DNA from: an uncultured beta proteobacterium
Lineage (GTDB): Bacteria > Pseudomonadota > Gammaproteobacteria > Burkholderiales > Burkholderiaceae_C
Length of the DNA stretch: 64,000 bases
Assembly: GCA_903886275.1 (NCBI GenBank)
Contig: CAISLN010000119.1
Location: 1-64,000 of the forward strand
Reading direction: 5' to 3'
Under the pieces are notes generated by a model. The model had not been told where the DNA came from and made no database searches. It worked only from the letters and a program-made list of their open reading frames with translations. The position numbers and the translations under genes were made by a program. Shown here piece after piece: positions 60,350 to 64,000 of this stretch (positions are counted from its first letter, which is position 1; every line of letters begins with the position of its first letter).

Positions 60350-62182
60350 TCAGGGTGCAGGTTCCAGCCAGCGCTGGAGCATGGCCGCATCGGCCACAGA
60401 GAGGCGCAGCGCCTGGCTGGGCTTGGGCAGGGTCAGGCAAAGGGTCAGCAGGCGCTTGTCGCGCGCCACCGTGGCAATCACCTTTTGGGCATCGCCCGCG
60501 TACAGCGTCAGGTCGTCCAGGGTCTGCATGCGCCAGGGGCCGCTGGCCCGGGCGCTGGATTCACCCGTATCGGCCTGCACCGCCAGCCATTCATCGCCGC
60601 TGGCAAAGCCGGCCTGCTCGGCGACACCGCCGCGCAGCACCTGGTGGATGGTGAGGCCATCGGACTCCTTGACGCGCAGCCCCAATTGCTGCGCCACCTG
60701 ATCGGGCTCGCGGTGGACCTTGACGCCATGGCGCTCCAGCAGCTCGGCCACCGGCAGCTCCTGCGTGCTGTGCACCCAGCTGGCGATGTCTTGGGCATAG
60801 GAGCGCTGGCCCAGGTCGGCCAACACATCGAGCAGGTCTTCTTCCGTCATCGGGCCCGCGCTGCATTGGTGCCAAAGCGCCCGCATCACCGCGTCCAGCG
60901 TGCTGTGGCCCTCGGCGCGCAGCGTCAGGTCCAGGCACAGGGCCACCAAGGAGCCCTTGGTGTAATAGCTGACGGTGGCGTTGGCCGTGTTCTCGTCGGG
61001 GCGGTAGTACTTCACCCAGGCATCAAAGCTGGCCTGGGCCACGCTTTGCACCAAGCGCCCCGGCGTCTGCTGCACCTGGTTGAGGGTCTTGCACAGCAGC
61101 TTGAGGTAGGCGGCGTTGTCCAGACGCCCGGCGCGGTACAGCAGCAAGTCGTCGTAGTAGCTTGTGAAGCCTTCAAAAAACCACAGCAGCTCGGTGTAGT
61201 TTTCCTGCGTGTAGTCGTAGCGATCGAACTCGGCCGGGCGCAGGCGCTTGACGTTCCAGCTGTGAAAATATTCGTGGCTGATCAGGCCCAGCAGCGTGGC
61301 GTAGCCCTCGGGCTGCTTGTGGGTGGTGGGTGCCAGGGTCTGGCGCGGCTTGCGCGGCAGGTCCTTGCGCGTGCCAATCAGGGCGGTGGAGTTGCGGTGC
61401 TCCAGTCCGCCATAGCCCTCATGCACGGCATTGAGCATGAACAGATAGCTCGTGAAGGGCGGCGCCTCACTGCTGCCATCCTGTTGCCCATGCCAGAAGC
61501 GGATTTCGGTCTCGCAAATGGCCTGGGTGTCGGCCAGCAGTTTCTCGCCGTCAAAGCTGTCGCTGGCACCGGCCACGACAAAGCGGTGCGCTATGCCACA
61601 GGCCTCAAAGTTGGCGCTCCAAAAGAGGCCCATTTCCACCGGGCAGTCCACCAGGGCGTCGTAGTTGTCGGCGCGGTAGCTGCCAAAGCCGGACTTGTGG
61701 ACGTTCAGGGGTTCCAGGCCCGTGGCGAGTTGCCAGTCGGGTGCCTGTGCTGGCGCGACGAGCTCCACGCTGTGGCTGCATTCCTCGGCGCCTGCCACTT
61801 TCAGAAACAGGCTGGTGCCGTTGAAAAAGCCGCGCGTGGCATCGAGCCAGGCAGTGCGCACCGAACGGTCAAAGGCATAGACCTCGTACTGCACTTGCAG
61901 CGGCGCACCGGACTGGCAGTCCACCTGCCAACGGGCCTTGTCGCACTGGCTCGCCGCCACGCTGCGAGCGCCCTGGGTGCAACGCAGCTGCTGCAGGTGC
62001 TTGGCAAACTCGCGCACCAAGTAGCTGCCCGGAATCCAGACCGGCAGTTGCAGCATTTGCCCGGCCTGCGGTTCGTCGATGGTTAGCGTCACGCAAAACA
62101 GGTGAGCCTGCAGGTCGGCCAGTTCGACCCGGTAGTGAATCGCCGGCCGGGCTGACTTGGGCGCGGCCTTGCTGGCGTTCAT
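60350..62182 (-). CDS. M61-family peptidase with PDZ domain
   Basis: A 610-residue glycyl-aminopeptidase-type metallopeptidase. The N-terminal beta domain ([20 protein letters not shown]) is typical of M61. The zinc motif [14 protein letters not shown] (HExxH) lies near residue 307, with the downstream Glu in [20 protein letters not shown] domain follows at about 505-580. No signal peptide is evident, so it is probably cytoplasmic. It overlaps dsbC by ATGA. Confidence 0.9.
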   Translation of the reverse strand: MNASKAAPKSARPAIHYRVELADLQAHLFCVTLTIDEPQAGQMLQLPVWIPGSYLVREFAKHLQQLRCTQGARSVAASQCDKARWQVDCQSGAPLQVQYEVYAFDRSVRTAWLDATRGFFNGTSLFLKVAGAEECSHSVELVAPAQAPDWQLATGLEPLNVHKSGFGSYRADNYDALVDCPVEMGLFWSANFEACGIAHRFVVAGASDSFDGEKLLADTQAICETEIRFWHGQQDGSSEAPPFTSYLFMLNAVHEGYGGLEHRNSTALIGTRKDLPRKPRQTLAPTTHKQPEGYATLLGLISHEYFHSWNVKRLRPAEFDRYDYTQENYTELLWFFEGFTSYYDDLLLYRAGRLDNAAYLKLLCKTLNQVQQTPGRLVQSVAQASFDAWVKYYRPDENTANATVSYYTKGSLVALCLDLTLRAEGHSTLDAVMRALWHQCSAGPMTEEDLLDVLADLGQRSYAQDIASWVHSTQELPVAELLERHGVKVHREPDQVAQQLGLRVKESDGLTIHQVLRGGVAEQAGFASGDEWLAVQADTGESSARASGPWRMQTLDDLTLYAGDAQKVIATVARDKRLLTLCLTLPKPSQALRLSVADAAMLQRWLEPAP

Positions 62183-62907
62183 GACTTGGCGTCGGCCAGG
62201 CGCTTTTCGATTTGCTTGGCGTCAATGGCGCCCGGCACGCGTGTGCCATCGACAAAGATCAGGGTGGGTGTGCCGTTGATCTTGTGCTTGCGACCGAGTT
62301 CGACATTGCGCTTGAGGGCGTCGGTATCGCACATTTGCACCGAGCTGGGGACCGCCTGATCACGCACCATCCAGTCCAGCCAGACCTGTGCCCGGTCCTT
62401 GGCGCACCAGATGGCCTTGGACTTCTCGGCCGAATCCGCTCCCAAGATCGGGTAGAGGAACATGTAGACGGTAACGTTGTTGATGGTTTGCAGGTCGTGC
62501 TCAAAGCGTTTGCAGTAGCCGCAGTTGGGGTCTTCGAATACGGCCACCTTGCGCTCGCCGTTGCCGCGCACGATGGTGAAGGCATCCTTGAAGGGCAGGC
62601 TGTCGAACTTGACGGCGCTGAGCTTGTCCACCCGCTCTTCGGTCAGGTTGCGCTTTTGTTTGGTGTCGTAGACGTTGCCCACCACCAGGTAGTCGCCCTG
62701 GGCATCGGTGTAATAGATCTCGGTGCCGTTGATGCGCAACTCGTACAGGCCGGGAATGGGGGCCTTGTTGACCTCGTTGATGGTCTTGAGTTCCGGGTAG
62801 CGCTGCGCAATATTTTTGCGGATCACGGCTTCCTGGGCCAGGCTGGCCAGCGACAGGGTGAAGGCGGCCAGTGCCAAACTAAGGCGGCGTGTTTGCTTGA
62901 AGTTCAT
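62179..62907 (-). CDS. dsbC: thiol:disulfide isomerase DsbC
   Basis: A periplasmic disulfide isomerase/reductase, 242 residues. A signal peptide (FKQTRRLSLALAAFTLSLASLAQ) is followed by the N-terminal dimerisation domain and a thioredoxin domain with VFEDPNCGYCKRFEHDL (CGYC) and cis-Pro in INGTPTLIF. A second Cys pair (WCAKD/QMCD) matches the structural disulfide of the family. GAAG lies upstream of ATG 62907. It is coupled to the M61 gene, a recurring neighbour in Burkholderiales as I recall. Confidence 0.93.
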   Translation of the reverse strand: MNFKQTRRLSLALAAFTLSLASLAQEAVIRKNIAQRYPELKTINEVNKAPIPGLYELRINGTEIYYTDAQGDYLVVGNVYDTKQKRNLTEERVDKLSAVKFDSLPFKDAFTIVRGNGERKVAVFEDPNCGYCKRFEHDLQTINNVTVYMFLYPILGADSAEKSKAIWCAKDRAQVWLDWMVRDQAVPSSVQMCDTDALKRNVELGRKHKINGTPTLIFVDGTRVPGAIDAKQIEKRLADAKS

Positions 62908-62936
62908 GGTGCTTCTTTCTCGTTATAAATAGGGGT

Positions 62937-64000
62937 TCAGGTCTTGGCCGCTGCATGCAGGCGCCCGCCCATGGCACGGGCTGCGACCCAATGCTTGAAC
63001 GGGCCGCTGTTTTCAAAGCCGCGCATGCCGACGCTGCGCAGGGTTTGCCAGGCCGGGTGTTGGTTCTGGAAAATTTGTTGTAGCGCGTCACCCGAGCCGC
63101 CCACCAGGGCAAAGTCGGCCTTGCGCGCACGCTCATAGGCACGCAGCAGTTTGGGGTCGCCCACGCTGCGCCAGTAAGCGCGGTGGTCCAGGATGTTTAC
63201 CAACTCTGCCACGTCACCCAGGCCCAGGTTCAGGCCCTGTCCGGCCAGTGGGTGCACATTGTGTGCCGCGTCGCCGGCCAGCAGCCAGCTCGCACCCTGT
63301 GCGGTGCCGACCCAGCGCCTGGCCTGCGCCGCCTGCAGCGCCCAGACCTTGCGCTCGCTGCTTAGCGTGCAGTCGCCCATGGCGCCTTGGCTGGCAGCGC
63401 GCAATTGCTGGCAAAACTCGGCGGGCAATGCGTCTTGCAGTTCCTGTGCACGTTCCGGGCGGAGTGACCAGACCAGTGCACAGAGCCGGCCCTTGGGGCC
63501 GTCCAGCGGCAGCAGGGCCAGGATGTCGCCCTGGTCGAACCATTGGCGTGCCACCTGTCCATGGGGCAGGGCACATTCCACACGGGCGGCCAGCGCCCAT
63601 TGGTGGTAGGGCTTGACGTCAAACTCGACGCCGAACTCGGCGCGCGTCTTGCTGGCGCGGCCTTCGCAGACCACGGTCAATTCGGCCGGAACCGGATGCG
63701 TCACCATTTCAATCAGGGGTTGAAAGCGCACCGCTTCCTTGAGCAGGTTTTCCAGCACCGGCACATCCACAATCCAGTTCAGCGCCGCAGCGCCTTGGGT
63801 TTGCGCTTCAAAGACCACCGGTTCGCCGCCGTCGCCCTGCACCTGCATGCGGGTGACCGGCGTGGCGTGGGTTTCATCGGGCCAGCAGCGAATCGCCTCC
63901 AGCAGAGTGCGCGAGGCCGGGCTGAGCGCATAGGCCCGCACGTCTGAGTGCGCAGCATCGGTGGGAGCCTCGTGGGCCAGCAGGGCCACGCGCAGGCGCT
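62937..64000 (-). CDS. UbiH/UbiF-family FAD monooxygenase (5' end outside window)
   Basis: 354 residues of a ubiquinone-biosynthesis-type hydroxylase; the N-terminal FAD Rossmann motif lies beyond 64000. The GD motif GDAAHNVHPLAGQGLNLGLGDV, which contacts the FAD ribityl chain, and YALSPASRTLLEAI are diagnostic. It probably hydroxylates the quinone ring, but which position (UbiH, UbiF or UbiI type) cannot be decided. It ends 29 bp before dsbC starts. Confidence 0.87.
   Translation of the reverse strand, partial: RLRVALLAHEAPTDAAHSDVRAYALSPASRTLLEAIRCWPDETHATPVTRMQVQGDGGEPVVFEAQTQGAAALNWIVDVPVLENLLKEAVRFQPLIEMVTHPVPAELTVVCEGRASKTRAEFGVEFDVKPYHQWALAARVECALPHGQVARQWFDQGDILALLPLDGPKGRLCALVWSLRPERAQELQDALPAEFCQQLRAASQGAMGDCTLSSERKVWALQAAQARRWVGTAQGASWLLAGDAAHNVHPLAGQGLNLGLGDVAELVNILDHRAYWRSVGDPKLLRAYERARKADFALVGGSGDALQQIFQNQHPAWQTLRSVGMRGFENSGPFKHWVAARAMGGRLHAAAKT

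Noticed and set aside
60326-62086. 586-residue plus-strand ORF opposite the M61 peptidase
   Set aside because: Antisense shadow; the minus strand has the HExxH peptidase and PDZ domain.

Overview
The window looks like the chromosome of a Burkholderiales betaproteobacterium, most likely Comamonadaceae (Rhodoferax/Polaromonas/Acidovorax type). This is inferred from the roughly 60+% GC content, the gene neighbourhoods (murG-murC-ddl-ftsQ-ftsA-ftsZ-lpxC; accB-accC-prmA-DUF3426; ccsA-like beside ffh; a lysine/alanine-rich AlgP/histone-H1-like protein) and a GC-rich palindromic repeat of a kind I recall as common in that family. No species was identified and no database was searched. There is no phage, transposase, integrase or CRISPR array. 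Nearly everything is core housekeeping DNA.

Layout. 1-9304: the distal half of the division/cell-wall (dcw) cluster, from the tail of ftsW through lpxC, with two departures. The ftsW-murG junction is tandemly repeated in 80-bp units, and a DUF817 membrane-protein gene sits between ftsZ and lpxC. 9325-10749: dcuB-type C4-dicarboxylate transporter behind an FNR-like box. 10756-22055 (minus): a complete glycogen operon glgB-glgX-pgm-glgC-glgA-glgP. 22154-32507 (minus): ruvC, a substrate-binding/PAS/GGDEF/EAL signalling protein, plsC-cdsA, a VOC protein, RNB ribonuclease-tonB-like-mtgA, and yqiA. 32551-36288 (plus): rodA, tldD, azlC-azlD. 36313-37583: DAHP synthase behind a Phe/Tyr/Trp leader-peptide attenuator. 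38064-44715: mpl, an unknown gene and a TlpA-like thioredoxin, then accB-accC-prmA-DUF3426. 44773-49635 (minus): H1-like protein, nrdB, nrdA with two NrdR boxes. 50024-54798 (minus): ccsA-like, PP0621-like, pilS, pilR, ampD. 54879-59498: ffh, an XRE regulator, a BLUF protein, miaB, a small Cys-rich ORF, tRNA-Met. 59548-64000 (minus): enoyl-CoA hydratase, M61 peptidase, dsbC, a UbiH-family hydroxylase cut by the window edge.

Functional themes. Peptidoglycan is handled at several levels: precursor synthesis (murG, murC, ddlB), recycling (mpl, ampD), polymerisation (mtgA, rodA) and division (ftsQ, ftsA, ftsZ). The glycogen cluster encodes precursor supply, polymerisation, branching, debranching and phosphorolysis in one transcription direction. 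Fatty-acid initiation (accB-accC), deoxynucleotide supply (nrdA-nrdB) and aromatic synthesis (aroG) each carry a recognisable control region.

The most interesting general observation is about gene starts. At least thirteen genes here, most without a Shine-Dalgarno sequence, have a -10-like hexamer (A at position 2 and T at position 6 in every case) ending 6-7 nt before the start codon (9 nt in one case). That geometry puts the predicted transcription start on or next to the start codon and suggests frequent leaderless or near-leaderless mRNAs. Genes with a good Shine-Dalgarno generally lack it. Other items worth a second look are the self-coupling 80-bp repeat at ftsW-murG, the aroG attenuator whose short leader ORF reads all three aromatic amino acids, the BLUF protein whose photoactive Tyr is Phe, and a near-perfect 20-bp palindrome filling the 24-bp gap between divergent start codons at mpl.
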